Program-made: the position numbers and the translations under genes
Assembly (NCBI RefSeq): GCF_000175615.1
Contig: NZ_ACVO01000004.1
Span: forward strand, 1-64,000
Origin: Rothia mucilaginosa ATCC 25296
GTDB taxonomy: Bacteria; Actinomycetota; Actinomycetes; Actinomycetales; Micrococcaceae
DNA: 64,000 nt
Direction of reading: 5' to 3'
Shown here: positions 8,802 to 18,538 of the stretch, one piece after another
Layout of the letters: every line of letters starts with the position of its first letter
Position numbering within the stretch: the first letter of the stretch is position 1
The notes under the pieces: model-generated
Databases searched by the model: none
Told to the model about the DNA's origin: nothing
Seen by the model: the letters and a program-made list of their open reading frames with translations, nothing else

Positions 8802-9788
8802 CTAGTAGTCAAAAGCGCGGTCAACCGCCTCAAGAATACGGTCAATATCGGGCACGTACTCTTCCTCAACACGGGAAATCGGGTACGGCATGTAGTAGCC
8901 GCCAACGCGAATCACTGGCGCCTGCAGGCTGTAGAAGCAACGCTCCGTAATCGCCGCAGCCAACTCACCGCCCATACCACCGAAGGTCGGCGCCTCGTGC
9001 GCAATAATCAGGCGGCCAGTCTTCGCCACCGAAGCAGCAACGGTCGGCACGTCCAGCGGTGAAATCGAGCGCAGGTCAATAACCTCAATCGAACGGCCAT
9101 CCTCCACCGCAGCCTCTGCCGCAGCCAGAGCAACCGGCACCAGCGGACCGTACGCAACGATGGTCGCGTCCGTACCCTCACGCACCACCTGGGCGCTAAA
9201 CGGATCAAAGGAAGTGTCGCTAAAGTCCACTTCACCCTTGAGCCAGTAGCGGCGCTTCGGCTCAAAAATAATGACCGGGTCGGGGCACTCAATCGCCTTG
9301 CGGGTCATCCAGTACGCCTCGTGCGGGGTCGAGGGGGTCACAATACGCAGACCCGCGGTGTGAGCGAACAGCGCCTCCGGGGACTCGGAGTGGTGCTCCA
9401 CCGAACCAATCACGCCACCGTACGGAATGCGGATGGTCACGGGCACCGTGTATTGCTTATCGGTGCGGTTGTGGATCTTCGCCAGCTGGCTCGTGATCTG
9501 GTTGTAGGCGGGGAACACGAAGCCGTCGAACTGGATCTCCGGCACGGGGCGGTAGCCACGTAGCGCCATACCAATAGAGGTGCCGATAATGCCGGACTCG
9601 CCCAGGGGCGCATCCATGACGCGGCGGTTGCCGAAGCACGCCTGCAGGCCCTCGGTCACACGGTACACGCCGCCGAGCTTGCCGATATCCTCACCGAGCA
9701 TGACGACGGTGCGGTCGGCTTCCATGGCGTCTTCCAGGCCGCGGGTAATCGCCTTGGCGAGGGTCAAACGTTCAATTTTCTCGCTCAT
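8802..9788 (-). CDS. 2-oxo acid dehydrogenase E1 beta subunit
   Basis: 328 residues, standard length for the transketolase-like beta subunit that completes the thiamine-diphosphate site of E1. Recognisable segments are MLGEDIGKLGGVYRVTEGL (about 31-49), PLGESGIIGTSIGMALRG, and the C-terminal RVGGYYMPYPISR. The ATG is 2 bp from the end of the alpha gene, so translation is coupled. A 99-bp gap separates it from E2. Confidence 0.94.
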   Translation of the reverse strand: MSEKIERLTLAKAITRGLEDAMEADRTVVMLGEDIGKLGGVYRVTEGLQACFGNRRVMDAPLGESGIIGTSIGMALRGYRPVPEIQFDGFVFPAYNQITSQLAKIHNRTDKQYTVPVTIRIPYGGVIGSVEHHSESPEALFAHTAGLRIVTPSTPHEAYWMTRKAIECPDPVIIFEPKRRYWLKGEVDFSDTSFDPFSAQVVREGTDATIVAYGPLVPVALAAAEAAVEDGRSIEVIDLRSISPLDVPTVAASVAKTGRLIIAHEAPTFGGMGGELAAAITERCFYSLQAPVIRVGGYYMPYPISRVEEEYVPDIDRILEAVDRAFDY

Positions 9789-9790
9789 GC

Positions 9791-10957
9791 TTACTCCTCT
9801 TCAAAGCCTGCAACGTAGTTACGATAGAACTCGCGGTCGTCTTCCACCTGCTGGTGTTCCTGCACGTAGACGCGGTCGAAGAAACGCTCAAAGTCGGCAG
9901 GTTCCGAGTTGAGAACAGCCTCACGCACACCGGATGCAATCTGCTGGGCTGCTTCTGCAACCTCAGCAAAGAAGGCATCGTCGGCGTAGCCCTGCTCACG
10001 CAGGTGCTTCTCAAGGCGCAACATGGGGTCACGGCGCAGGGGGCCTTCCAGGTCGGCATCGGTGCGGTACTTGGTGGGGTCATCCGCGGTGGTGTGCGGG
10101 CCGAGGCGGTAGGTTTCAGCCTCAATCAGCACGGGGCCTTCGCCGGCGCGAATCTTTTCCATGGCGTAGCGGGTTGCAGCCAGCACGGCGAGAACGTCGT
10201 TGCCGTCCACGCGAATACCCTCGAAGCCGTAGCCTGCGGCGCGAGTGGACACCGGCACGCGGGACTGCACCTCGAAGGGCACGGAGATAGCCCAGCGGTT
10301 GTTCTGCACGAAGAAGAGCACCGGCGCGTTATAGGAGGCGGCGAAAACCATGGACTCGTGTGCGTCACCCTCGGTGGAGGAGCCGTCACCGAAGTAGACC
10401 GCCACGGCGGGCTTCTGGGTGTCCTCGGCGGGGTCGGTTGCCTGACCCTGACCGGTGCGGCGGGCGCCGGTTTCAGCCTCGATGTCGGCGTCGAAGTTCA
10501 GACCCATGGCGTAGCCGACTGCGTGCAGGGTCTGGGCGGCAAGCACCTTGGTGTAGGTGTGGAAGTTGTGTGCCTTCATGTCCCAGCCGTGGGTGGTGGA
10601 GCCGCGGAAGATGGTGATCAGGTCGCGGAAGTCCACGCCACGCGTCAGGGCGACGGCGTGCTCGCGGTAGGAGGGGAAGATGTAGTCGTTGGGTGCGTAG
10701 GCGAGTGCGGAGCCGACCTGTGCGGCTTCCTGGCCTCGGCTGGGCACCCAGAGGGCGAGCTGGCCCTGGCGCTGCAGGGCGGTTGCCTCGTCGTCGAATC
10801 GGCGGGTGGTGTACATGAGGCGGTATGCCTCGCGCAGGGTGTCTGCGTTGACGTCTTCGATGTACCGGCTGTAGGTGGGGTGTTCGTGTACGGTGCCGTT
10901 TTCATCCATGAGCTGGATGCGTTCGGGCACTCCGGGGTACTTGTCGTTCTCGTGCAT
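9791..10957 (-). CDS. 2-oxo acid dehydrogenase E1 alpha subunit
   Basis: 388 residues. The thiamine-diphosphate motif runs from GDGSSTEGD (190-198) to QNN (218-220). SYREHAV and the phosphorylation-loop-like YRLGPHTTADDPTKYR are also typical of PdhA/BkdA. It catalyses decarboxylation of the 2-oxo acid and transfer of the acyl group to lipoyl-E2. First gene of the operon, with a 400-bp upstream gap. Confidence 0.94.
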   Translation of the reverse strand: MHENDKYPGVPERIQLMDENGTVHEHPTYSRYIEDVNADTLREAYRLMYTTRRFDDEATALQRQGQLALWVPSRGQEAAQVGSALAYAPNDYIFPSYREHAVALTRGVDFRDLITIFRGSTTHGWDMKAHNFHTYTKVLAAQTLHAVGYAMGLNFDADIEAETGARRTGQGQATDPAEDTQKPAVAVYFGDGSSTEGDAHESMVFAASYNAPVLFFVQNNRWAISVPFEVQSRVPVSTRAAGYGFEGIRVDGNDVLAVLAATRYAMEKIRAGEGPVLIEAETYRLGPHTTADDPTKYRTDADLEGPLRRDPMLRLEKHLREQGYADDAFFAEVAEAAQQIASGVREAVLNSEPADFERFFDRVYVQEHQQVEDDREFYRNYVAGFEEE

Positions 10958-11358
10958 CTAACCTCCACACGTGACGAGGGCTTGGCCCTCAGCGGCTTGG
11001 GTTTTAGTCTCAACTTTCACCTGATGGTGCAGGGTTTGAGGTGTTCCGGTAAGCCTGTGAGGGTCTGGGCATATATAGTTACCAGTCTACTCTTTTCGGC
11101 TTTATCTCGCGGCAGTTACGCTGATAACGCAGTGTATTATGCCCTGTCATTCACTATTTGAACATCATTAAATTAAACCTCCCATATATTCTTTTTTGAG
11201 AATATATGGGAGGTTTAATTTAACTACTGAGAGCTTTTCGAGCCATCATTTTTCCCGCATGAGAACCATCTGAAAAGCCCAAACAAACCTCGACAAGGGA
11301 AAATAGTACATTGTTCAATTAGGGTCGAGTAGGTACTCCCACCCCTTCATAAGACGCC
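10958..11358. other. Upstream region of the E1 operon
   Basis: This 401-bp gap has no convincing gene. It holds the terminator of the aminotransferase (11170-11221) and presumably the E1 promoter. On the minus strand AT-rich boxes lie near 11075-11145, but no pair has convincing -35/-10 spacing. Confidence 0.4.
11170..11221 (-). terminator. Terminator with perfect 23-bp arms
   Basis: The left arm 11170-11192 (starting AAATTAAACCTCCC) is exactly complementary to 11199-11221 around a six-base loop. The outer A/T-rich ends provide a U-run. It lies downstream of the aminotransferase gene. Confidence 0.85.
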
Positions 11359-12486
11359 CTAGAGCCCCTTCGCGAAGACCTCACAGAGCGAGAGGAAACG
11401 GTCATTCGCCTCCACCTCGCCAATGCTCACGCGAACACCCTCGGTGCCGAACGCACGCACCGACAGCGCATGCTCAGACATCAGCTGCACAAACTCACCC
11501 GTGCGCTCCCCCAGGGGCAGCCACACAAAGTTCGCGTAAGTGCTCGGGAAATCGTAGCCCAGCTCCCGCAGTCGAGCGGTCACGCGCTCACGCTCAGCGA
11601 CCAGGTGGCTCACACGCTCTATGACCGCATCCTCATGCTCGATGGAGGCGATAGCCGCCGCCTCAGCCAGCGCCGTCACGGCGAACGGGGTTGCCGCCAC
11701 CCGCAGGTACTGCGTAATCTGCGGGTGCGAAATTGAGTAGCCCACGCGCAGACCCGCCAGGCCCTGTGCCTTGGAGAAAGTGCGCAGAATAATGACGTTC
11801 TCATAGTCGCGGTAGATGTCCATACCGTTCAGCGGGGCTTCTTCACCTTCCGGCACGGTGGAGGCAGCGCAGAACTCGAAGTACGCCTCATCAATCACCA
11901 CGGGGATGTGGGCAGGCACCTTCGCCAGGAACGCACGAATCTGACTTTCGGTGACGGCGGGGCCGGTCGGGTTGTTGGGGGTGCAGACCAGGATCAGGCG
12001 GGTGCGGTCGGTGATAGCTGCCGCCATGGCGTCCAGGTCGTGTGAGCCGTCGGGCAGGTTCGGCACCTGCACGCTGCGAGCGCCCATAATGCCGACGAGG
12101 ATCGGGTATGCCTCGAAGGAGCGCCAGGCGTAGATGACTTCGTCCTGCACGCCGTCGGCGTTTATGCCGGCGAAGGTTTTGAGAATTTGGTTGAGCGCGC
12201 CGAGGCTTCCAGCACCGGTAACGATGTCGTCAGCGTCCACGCCGAGTCGTGCGGAAAGCTTGTGGCGCAGGGCGGTGGAGAGCGGGTCGGGGTAGCGGTG
12301 CACGGTCGCAAATTCTGCGAGGACGCGCGTAACCTCGGGTACGGGGCCCAGCGGGTTCTCGTTCGAGGAGAGCTTGTACTGGGTGAGGCCTTCAACGGGT
12401 GCGGGCGGCTTGCCTGCCGCGTAGCTGGGCAGGGTGTTGAAGACGGGGCGGACCGGGATGTTGGCGTGTTCAGCTGACTGGCTCAT
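11359..12486 (-). CDS. HisC-like PLP-dependent aminotransferase
   Basis: Fold-type I aminotransferase, 375 residues, of the histidinol-phosphate/aromatic aminotransferase group. Visible motifs are LSSNENPLGP (substrate loop), CTPNNPTGP, IDEAYFEF (PLP Asp/Tyr), and the Schiff-base lysine in TFSKAQGLAGLRVG. No his genes are adjacent, so this may be the Pat/HisC2 aromatic enzyme rather than the histidine-pathway enzyme. Substrate is undecided. Confidence 0.88.
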   Translation of the reverse strand: MSQSAEHANIPVRPVFNTLPSYAAGKPPAPVEGLTQYKLSSNENPLGPVPEVTRVLAEFATVHRYPDPLSTALRHKLSARLGVDADDIVTGAGSLGALNQILKTFAGINADGVQDEVIYAWRSFEAYPILVGIMGARSVQVPNLPDGSHDLDAMAAAITDRTRLILVCTPNNPTGPAVTESQIRAFLAKVPAHIPVVIDEAYFEFCAASTVPEGEEAPLNGMDIYRDYENVIILRTFSKAQGLAGLRVGYSISHPQITQYLRVAATPFAVTALAEAAAIASIEHEDAVIERVSHLVAERERVTARLRELGYDFPSTYANFVWLPLGERTGEFVQLMSEHALSVRAFGTEGVRVSIGEVEANDRFLSLCEVFAKGL

Positions 12487-12634
12487 GGTTCCAGTATGTG
12501 CCTGCGGGCGGCTCGGAGGCTAACGCTTCTCACCTGGAGAGCAGGTCGCGAGCAAGCTGTAGCTGTGCAGGCAGCAGATACTGGCCGCGAGCGCTGTACG
12601 CAAAAGGCTGTGTGTAAAAGCTGTACGCAAAGAT

Positions 12635-12680
12635 GGAGGGGTGCCGCCGGGGTTGTTCCCGGTGGCGCCCCTCCTTTTCT
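12635..12680. terminator. GC-rich hairpin terminator
   Basis: GGAGGGG-t-GCC (12635-) pairs with GGC-g-CCCCTCC (to 12674) with an inner CCGGG/CCCGG stem. The plus side ends in TTTTCTCTTCTC and the minus side in ATCTTTGCG. It most likely ends the 12766 gene. Confidence 0.6.
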
Positions 12681-12765
12681 CTTCTCTACTCTACTCGTCC
12701 CCTCCACCCTCCACCGAGTCTTTGAGATACCGAGTCCTTGAGATTGGTGCTTTTAGACTCGGTGT

Positions 12766-15201
12766 TTAGACCATCAGGGGTTCACTCTCCTCGAGGGGAG
12801 TCAGGTCCTCGGGAGGGCCTGGTGCGCGGAACCCGGGATCGATGTTCTCGGGTGGAGTTGGTGCGAAGAACCCGGGGTCAATGCTCTTGGGCGGGAGCAT
12901 AGGCGCCGGCTTCTGGCCTGGCAGGATGGGAATGAGCGACTCAACGCCGTCGTAGTCTCCGCCTTGCCGAGGTCCGAAGATTGGAGGATTCTTGAGCGCA
13001 GAACCCGCGTTAGGGAGTTGCAGCTGATCGATGATTGGCTGAGTAACAACCTTTTCGATGTGCGTATGCAAATCTGCAGGTTTGGGCAGAATGTCCGGCG
13101 GGATCAGACCTGCAGGGGGTAGCTGCCCCTCTGCCTCGATTCGAGCGGGCATCTTGATGGGGGCAGGCTCCGGACGGCTCAGGTCCACCGGCATCTTGAT
13201 GGGGGCAGGCTCGGGGCGGCTCAGGTCGCTCGGCATCTTGATGGCGGGCGGAATATTCTGCGGGTTATATCCCTGTAGGAGGGGCACCTTGGGCATCTGC
13301 GGCACAGGCATTTCGGGCCATGCAGGCTGCGGGTTCTGAGATTCCTGCGGAGTCGGCTCGGGGTGAGGGATGGTCTTTTGGACGCCCTCGATAACGGCGG
13401 GGATTTGCCCAGCAACCGCCTGTACGGTTTCTCCAGCTTCTCGCTGAAGACCCTCGGCCTTCTGCTTGGCAATCTCCATGCCCTGCTGGATGTCTGAGAC
13501 GGTGGCTTCGATTTTCTGCCGAGTATTTTCGACGTTGCCACGCACTGCACTATCTACTCGGTGCAGTTCTCCATCTGTTAGTTGGTCTATACCCTCATAT
13601 AAAACTCGAGGATCAAGCTGCACCCCAGCTTCAAGAGCCTGTTTACCATACCTAGCCCCACGCAATCCATACTCGTTCAGACGTTCTTCAGGCTTGTAAC
13701 CATCTGGCATAGCGGAGCCCGAGGTAACCTTTTGTTCCCCTTGCACATAACCTTTGTTGCCCATGGCCGCGCTGAGGGCACCCAGAGTCTGGTTTCCGTA
13801 TCCTTCACGTTGCAGGGTTTCCCTATATGCCCCGCCGTCATGTTTGAAATTTGAGACCGTAATTGCGGTATCACGTTCATCGGGCCGCCACCCTCCCTCA
13901 GGCCTCAACGCAGAGTCAGGAACCCAGTCTCCATCTCCTTCCACGTAGTCCACTCCAAAGTCGCGGCGTTTAGCCGGTAGACCTCGTAGCGGGGAGGCTT
14001 GAGCGTAGACACCCACAATGTTGATTTCTTTGGCGACTTCAGTACTATTCGCCATGTTGTAGGCAATCATGCCTCCCTGGCTAAAGCCTTCCAAGTACAC
14101 TCGGGCACCCTGAGGTGCTCCGGCATCACGTAGAGCCTGCAGAACCATCTGATAGGCGGGGTTCTCCAGAGTATCATTACCCAGTGCTTCGCGAAGAGCC
14201 CCAGGGACATCCATAGGAGACCCACCAAAGGAAGAGAAGTTAGTACCCGGAATGCTCACCACATACAGGGCATGGGTGGGGTCACCTTCGTGTCCTGCTT
14301 CGTACATGACGGTGACGAGCACGGCACCGCGTTCGCCCTTAGTCGGGTCCTGTTGAGAGCGTTCAAACTCCTGATCCTGTGCCTTGGCAGCCGCTTGCAG
14401 ACGTTCAGCGCTAGCGTCCACCGTGAGACGGTCCTTCTCACCGGAATGTGCGCTGACCCCGTAATCGTCGGCTGAGGCAGTGCGCATGTTATGCGCTTTC
14501 TTATCAGAATCCGGATCACGGAGGGGGCCAACGATTCCAACTCCGCCTACGGCCAAGACTTTTTCAATGATTCCCTGGGGTATTTTTGTTACAGCGGAGA
14601 GTCGCCCAGCAATACGCTGACGAGCAATTTCGGGATTCCATTTGGCATCCATGTAGGCAGTGAAGCCGAAGATAATGGCTGCCACTACAGGTGAATGAGG
14701 CAATACCCAATAGGCCGAGAAGTACCCGAGCTCGGGAATGGTGAGCTTCAAGAGGTAGTCGGCTTCGCCGGGTTCTCCAGCAATGAGTCCGCGCAGGTGG
14801 TCTCGGGTGCTGCGTCCGTCGGGTAGCTTGCCGTCCTTTGCGATGCCCATGGAGTCGAACCAGCCTGCGACGATATTTTCGGTCTGCAGGTAGGAGCTGT
14901 GGGCGGCGCGGACGGCGGCTGCGGTGGCGCCGAACTTTGCGGCACTCATACCGAGGTCTGCAGCGAGGCCGGTACAGAGGCCAGCAGCCTGCTGGGCACG
15001 TCCGTTAATGCCGAGGAAGAGACGAGTTTCAGCGGCGATACCGAGAATGGGCATGGTGCGGTCGGCGCAGGTGCGGCTGACGGTGTCGAGCCCGTCGGCG
15101 ATGGCGGGCATTTCTTCAAGCTCAACGCTGATAGTGCCTGCGGTGGGCCTTGCGGAGTTGCTGAGGTCACCGATGGGCGCAACGGTGGGTCCGGTAATCA
15201 T
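12766..15201 (-). CDS. Alpha/beta-hydrolase protein with helical N-terminus and proline-rich tail
   Basis: 811 residues, in three parts. Residues 1-140 are Ala-rich helices resembling WXG100/ESX-type domains. Residues ~285-460 form an alpha/beta-hydrolase domain with nucleophile elbow GFSQGG (Ser near 374), acid candidates in VEGDGDWVPD (420s) and histidine in NFKHDGG (near 454). The remainder has helical stretches and then a proline-rich tail with near repeats of DLSRPEPAPIKMP. No signal peptide is seen. It starts 19 bp after a WXG-like gene, so the pair may be type VII substrate and partner. Lipase, esterase or cutinase-like activity is inference. Confidence 0.7.
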   Translation of the reverse strand: MITGPTVAPIGDLSNSARPTAGTISVELEEMPAIADGLDTVSRTCADRTMPILGIAAETRLFLGINGRAQQAAGLCTGLAADLGMSAAKFGATAAAVRAAHSSYLQTENIVAGWFDSMGIAKDGKLPDGRSTRDHLRGLIAGEPGEADYLLKLTIPELGYFSAYWVLPHSPVVAAIIFGFTAYMDAKWNPEIARQRIAGRLSAVTKIPQGIIEKVLAVGGVGIVGPLRDPDSDKKAHNMRTASADDYGVSAHSGEKDRLTVDASAERLQAAAKAQDQEFERSQQDPTKGERGAVLVTVMYEAGHEGDPTHALYVVSIPGTNFSSFGGSPMDVPGALREALGNDTLENPAYQMVLQALRDAGAPQGARVYLEGFSQGGMIAYNMANSTEVAKEINIVGVYAQASPLRGLPAKRRDFGVDYVEGDGDWVPDSALRPEGGWRPDERDTAITVSNFKHDGGAYRETLQREGYGNQTLGALSAAMGNKGYVQGEQKVTSGSAMPDGYKPEERLNEYGLRGARYGKQALEAGVQLDPRVLYEGIDQLTDGELHRVDSAVRGNVENTRQKIEATVSDIQQGMEIAKQKAEGLQREAGETVQAVAGQIPAVIEGVQKTIPHPEPTPQESQNPQPAWPEMPVPQMPKVPLLQGYNPQNIPPAIKMPSDLSRPEPAPIKMPVDLSRPEPAPIKMPARIEAEGQLPPAGLIPPDILPKPADLHTHIEKVVTQPIIDQLQLPNAGSALKNPPIFGPRQGGDYDGVESLIPILPGQKPAPMLPPKSIDPGFFAPTPPENIDPGFRAPGPPEDLTPLEESEPLMV

Positions 15202-15220
15202 GGTGTCTCCTGGGGTGAGG

Positions 15221-15814
15221 TTAGTGGGTTCGGATGAGCGAGCTCAGCCCGTCGGGTAGGTTCACGTGCATGAGTGAATCGAGCGTTGACTGGGCTTTTT
15301 GCACGCCTGAGCGGGCGATGATTTCGCCGGGGTTAAGTTTTTCGAGGGCGTCGGCGGCACCGTCGGCGAGTTTGCCGAGTAGGTTATCTACGGCGGAGGC
15401 GGCGGCTTTGATAGCCTGCGCTTTGCCGGTGAGGTCGTTGGCGAGTTCTTCACCGGCGGCGGCGATCATGGCGGCCGTGCCTTCGGCTTGTTCGGCTTGG
15501 TTGCGGATTTTTTCGCGGTGTTCTTCGAGTTGTCGCCGGTAGGCGCGTCCGGCTTCGGATGCCCAGCGGTCGCCGTTGAGTTCGTTGGCGCGTTGGTGTG
15601 CGGTGCGGATTTCTTGGGCTTCGGTGCGCATCCTGTGGGCGAGTTCTGCGCCTTTGGCGCGGGCGAGCACGGCGACTGCCATGAGCTGCTCGGCGAGGGC
15701 GTGGCCGGCCGCGGTGCCGATGCCCATGTGTCCTGCTGCGCGGAGGATATCGGTTGGTTCGATGTGGGGCATCTGGGGTGCGGGAGGTGGTGCGGTGTCG
15801 ACGATCGTGTTCAT
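15221..15814 (-). CDS. WXG100-like helical protein
   Basis: 197 residues, almost wholly helical and rich in Ala, Glu and Gln. Centrally it has RWASEAGRAYRRQLEEHR, resembling the W-x-x-x-A-x-x-Y pattern around the hairpin of WXG100/LXG-like proteins, followed by long amphipathic helices. It starts with ATG after AAGGACG and lies 19 bp upstream of the hydrolase gene. By analogy it would be a secretion partner or antigen-like domain. No EccC-type ATPase lies in the window. Confidence 0.6.
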   Translation of the reverse strand: MNTIVDTAPPPAPQMPHIEPTDILRAAGHMGIGTAAGHALAEQLMAVAVLARAKGAELAHRMRTEAQEIRTAHQRANELNGDRWASEAGRAYRRQLEEHREKIRNQAEQAEGTAAMIAAAGEELANDLTGKAQAIKAAASAVDNLLGKLADGAADALEKLNPGEIIARSGVQKAQSTLDSLMHVNLPDGLSSLIRTH

Positions 15815-16105
15815 GGGGCGTCCTTTCGATGGTTGGACAGGTTGTTTGTGCGCCTGTTTCTGTCCTGTGTTTGGGTTTGTTTTAGGCTAAATCTGCCTCG
15901 GTGACCGTGCAGGTGGAGTGCGCCAACCTGTGGATAACTCAGGCTTGTTTCGAAAAATTCGCACGTTTTGCGTCCTCAAAACCCAAAAAATGCCCCCTCC
16001 GCGTCCCCTCGTTTTGTCATATTTCTGTAACTAACCAAGCCGCCCGTCACGTCCATATGCTCTTCCCGCCTCTTTTTTTCAGCGAATTCATGCAAAAATA
16101 GAGCT

Positions 16106-17539
16106 ATGTCTCACACCAATAACACCTTCTTGCCTTCTGGCCGTATTGACCTGGGCACCGGCGAACTTGCGCTGGGCCCCCTCGACGGACGCTACGCATC
16201 CGTAACCGCGCCCCTGACCAACTACCTCTCTGAGGCGGCTCTGAACCGCGACCGCATCCATGTTGAGGTTGAGTGGTTCATTTACCTGTGCGAGCACGAG
16301 GTGCTGCCGGGTCTGTCCCCGCTGAGCGAGGAGCAGAAGAAGGGCCTGCGCGCCATCGTTACCGATTTCAACGCTGATTCTGTGGCGGAGCTGGCTGAGA
16401 TTGAGGCTGTCACCGTTCACGATGTGAAGGCGGTCGAGTACTACATTGGTCGCCGCCTGGAGGGCCTGGGCCTGGGTCACCTGGTGCCGTTGGTTCACTT
16501 CGGCTGCACTTCTGAGGACATTAACAACCTCTCCTACGCGCTGGGCATCAAGGACGCCGTTGAGAACGTGTGGATCCCCGCCGCGGAGGAGCTGATTGAT
16601 GTTCTGCTGAAGCTGGCTGAGGACGGCCGCGACGTGCCGATGCTGTGCCGCACTCACGGTCAGCCGGCGACCCCCTCCACTTTGGGCAAGGAGATGGGCG
16701 TGCTCGCCTACCGCCTGAAGCGCCAGGTCAAGCACGTGAAGGCGACCGAGTTCCTCGGCAAGATTAATGGTGCGACCGGTACTTACGCCGCGCACTACGC
16801 CTCGGTGCCGAGCACTGATTGGCAGAAGATTTCTCGTGGTTTTGTGGAGCACCTGGGCCTGACTTGGAACCCGCTGACCACTCAGATTGAGTCGCACGAC
16901 TGGCAGGCTGAGCTGTACTCGGATATCGCTCATTTCAACCGCGTGCTGCACAACCTCTGCACCGATGTGTGGAGCTACATTTCGATTGGTTTCTTCCGTC
17001 AGATTCCGGTGGCTGGTGCGACCGGTTCGTCGACCATGCCGCACAAGGTGAATCCGATTCGCTTTGAGAATGCGGAGGCTAACCTGGAGCTGTCCAACGC
17101 TCTGCTGGATTCGCTGGGTTCGACCCTGGTGACTTCTCGTTGGCAGCGTGACCTGACTGACTCGTCGGCGCAGCGCAATATCGGTGTGGCGTTTGGTCAC
17201 TCGGTGCTGGCTATCTCCAATGTGGTGAAGGGTCTGCAGCGTCTGGATATTGCGACCGACGTTATTTCTGCTGATCTGGATTCCAACTGGGAGGTTCTGG
17301 CTGAGGCGATCCAGATGGTGATGCGTGCGGAGGCTATCGCGGGTGTTCCCGGCATGGAGAACCCGTACGAGCGTCTGAAGGAGCTGACTCGCGGTCACCG
17401 CGTGGACGCTGCTCGTCTGAAGGAGTTCGTGGCTACTCTGGGTCTCTCCCCCGAGGCTGAGAAGCGTCTGTCGGCTCTGACTCCGCACACCTATAACGGT
17501 ATTGCGGCTCAGCTGCTCGATCACGCGAAGAACGCTTAG
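16106..17539 (+). CDS. purB: Adenylosuccinate lyase
   Basis: Purine biosynthesis enzyme that cleaves adenylosuccinate to AMP and SAICAR to AICAR, releasing fumarate. 477 residues, with the fumarase-superfamily signature GSSTMPHKVN (307-316) and the catalytic histidine region RTHGQPATPST (182-192). GRYAS near the N-terminus matches the substrate-binding region. Single gene, followed by a hairpin shared with the convergent gene. Confidence 0.97.
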   Translation: MSHTNNTFLPSGRIDLGTGELALGPLDGRYASVTAPLTNYLSEAALNRDRIHVEVEWFIYLCEHEVLPGLSPLSEEQKKGLRAIVTDFNADSVAELAEIEAVTVHDVKAVEYYIGRRLEGLGLGHLVPLVHFGCTSEDINNLSYALGIKDAVENVWIPAAEELIDVLLKLAEDGRDVPMLCRTHGQPATPSTLGKEMGVLAYRLKRQVKHVKATEFLGKINGATGTYAAHYASVPSTDWQKISRGFVEHLGLTWNPLTTQIESHDWQAELYSDIAHFNRVLHNLCTDVWSYISIGFFRQIPVAGATGSSTMPHKVNPIRFENAEANLELSNALLDSLGSTLVTSRWQRDLTDSSAQRNIGVAFGHSVLAISNVVKGLQRLDIATDVISADLDSNWEVLAEAIQMVMRAEAIAGVPGMENPYERLKELTRGHRVDAARLKEFVATLGLSPEAEKRLSALTPHTYNGIAAQLLDHAKNA

Positions 17540-17560
17540 TCTGTAGCAAAGGATTAAAAA

Positions 17561-17603
17561 CTAAAGACCCCGGTTCCCTGTGTTTAGGGAGCTGGGGTCT
17601 TTA
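17561..17603. terminator. Bidirectional terminator between purB and the EcsC-like gene
   Basis: CTAAAGACCCC (from 17561) pairs with GGGGTCTTTAG (to 17603), with an inner TTCCCT/AGGGAG portion. It lies between convergent genes. Confidence 0.85.
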
Positions 17604-17656
17604 GTGTGTTGGGTCTTTGCTGTGTTCGGTTAGCCAGGTTCTGTTAGCCAGCTGGT

Positions 17657-18538
17657 TTAGCGGCCGAGCATGCGGCGGTGGCCGGTTTCGGTGTCGTGGC
17701 CCTTGCCGCGGGTGAAGACCTTGCCTGCCGCCTTACCTGCGTCCTTGACGCCCTTGAGGAGGGCACCAGCCACGCCGGAGGGGCCTTCCGAGCCTTCGCC
17801 GCCCTGTACGCGCGGTGCACGCGGGGTGATCATGAGCTCTGCGGGGAAGTATGCGGGTGCGTCGCCAAAGGCACGGCGGGTGTTGCGCACGACGTCCTTA
17901 CCGAGGGTCAGGTTTGCGCCGCCGCCAACGACTGCGCCTACGCCGAAGGGCAGTGCACGGCCGAGCAGCGCGCCGGTCTGGCGGGTGAGGAATCGGCGGA
18001 TAAACAGGTTGCGGATGGTGCGTTCGACGCTGAACATCTTGCCGCTGGAGGAGTTGCCGAGCAGCATGCCCCACTTGTTAGAGACGCCGCCTGCCTTGCC
18101 GGTCTGCAGCAGCACGGTGTTCATGAGCTGGGAGCCTTCTTCGCCGAGCATGATTGCCATGACCATGGAGCGGGCGGTTTCGGCGTCGTGTACGTGCACG
18201 CCGTGCAGTTCTGCGACTGCCTGGGCGTAGAGTGCGGTGCGTTCGAGGTAGCCGCCGACTGCGAGCGCGGACAGGCTCATGGAGGTGACGGTACCGACGC
18301 CGGGCACGAATGCGGATGCGCCGGTGACGCCGCCGATGGCGGTGATGTCGCGCAGGTAGGTGCGGTCGAGGCGCTTGTGGATTTGTTCGGGGGTTTCGTC
18401 GGGGTGCGCTTCACGGAGTTTTTTGACGATGGACAGCGCGAGCGGTCGTTGCATGCGCAGTACGTTGTCGAGGGTGGTGGTTAGCGCGGGACGGGGGTTG
18501 CCGTCTTCATCGAATAGAGACTTCTTCGGGTCAAGCAT
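17657..18538 (-). CDS. EcsC-like protein of unknown function
   Basis: 293 residues. A central Gly/Ala-rich hydrophobic stretch (GGVTGASAFVPGVGTVTSMS, about 70-90) is followed by LSALAVGGYLERTALYAQAV and a basic tail. The pattern resembles EcsC-family proteins, but I cannot confirm the family by eye. A second hydrophobic patch (ALPFGVGAVVGGGANLTLG) is near 200. Alone between purB and rhtA genes. Confidence 0.65.
   Translation of the reverse strand: MLDPKKSLFDEDGNPRPALTTTLDNVLRMQRPLALSIVKKLREAHPDETPEQIHKRLDRTYLRDITAIGGVTGASAFVPGVGTVTSMSLSALAVGGYLERTALYAQAVAELHGVHVHDAETARSMVMAIMLGEEGSQLMNTVLLQTGKAGGVSNKWGMLLGNSSSGKMFSVERTIRNLFIRRFLTRQTGALLGRALPFGVGAVVGGGANLTLGKDVVRNTRRAFGDAPAYFPAELMITPRAPRVQGGEGSEGPSGVAGALLKGVKDAGKAAGKVFTRGKGHDTETGHRRMLGR

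Noticed and set aside
7227..10957. Assigning the E1/E2 operon firmly as bkdABC or pdhABC
   Set aside because: The sequence alone does not fix the substrate, and no E3 or leucine-pathway gene is adjacent, so no gene symbol was given.
16088..17524. 478-codon reading frame antisense to purB
   Set aside because: It is an exact shadow of a well-conserved enzyme gene and its product is Arg/Gln/His-rich with no family pattern. Such long antisense frames follow from GC-biased codon use; similar ones lie opposite 3328-5055, 7230-8768, 9854-11161 and 35188-37662.
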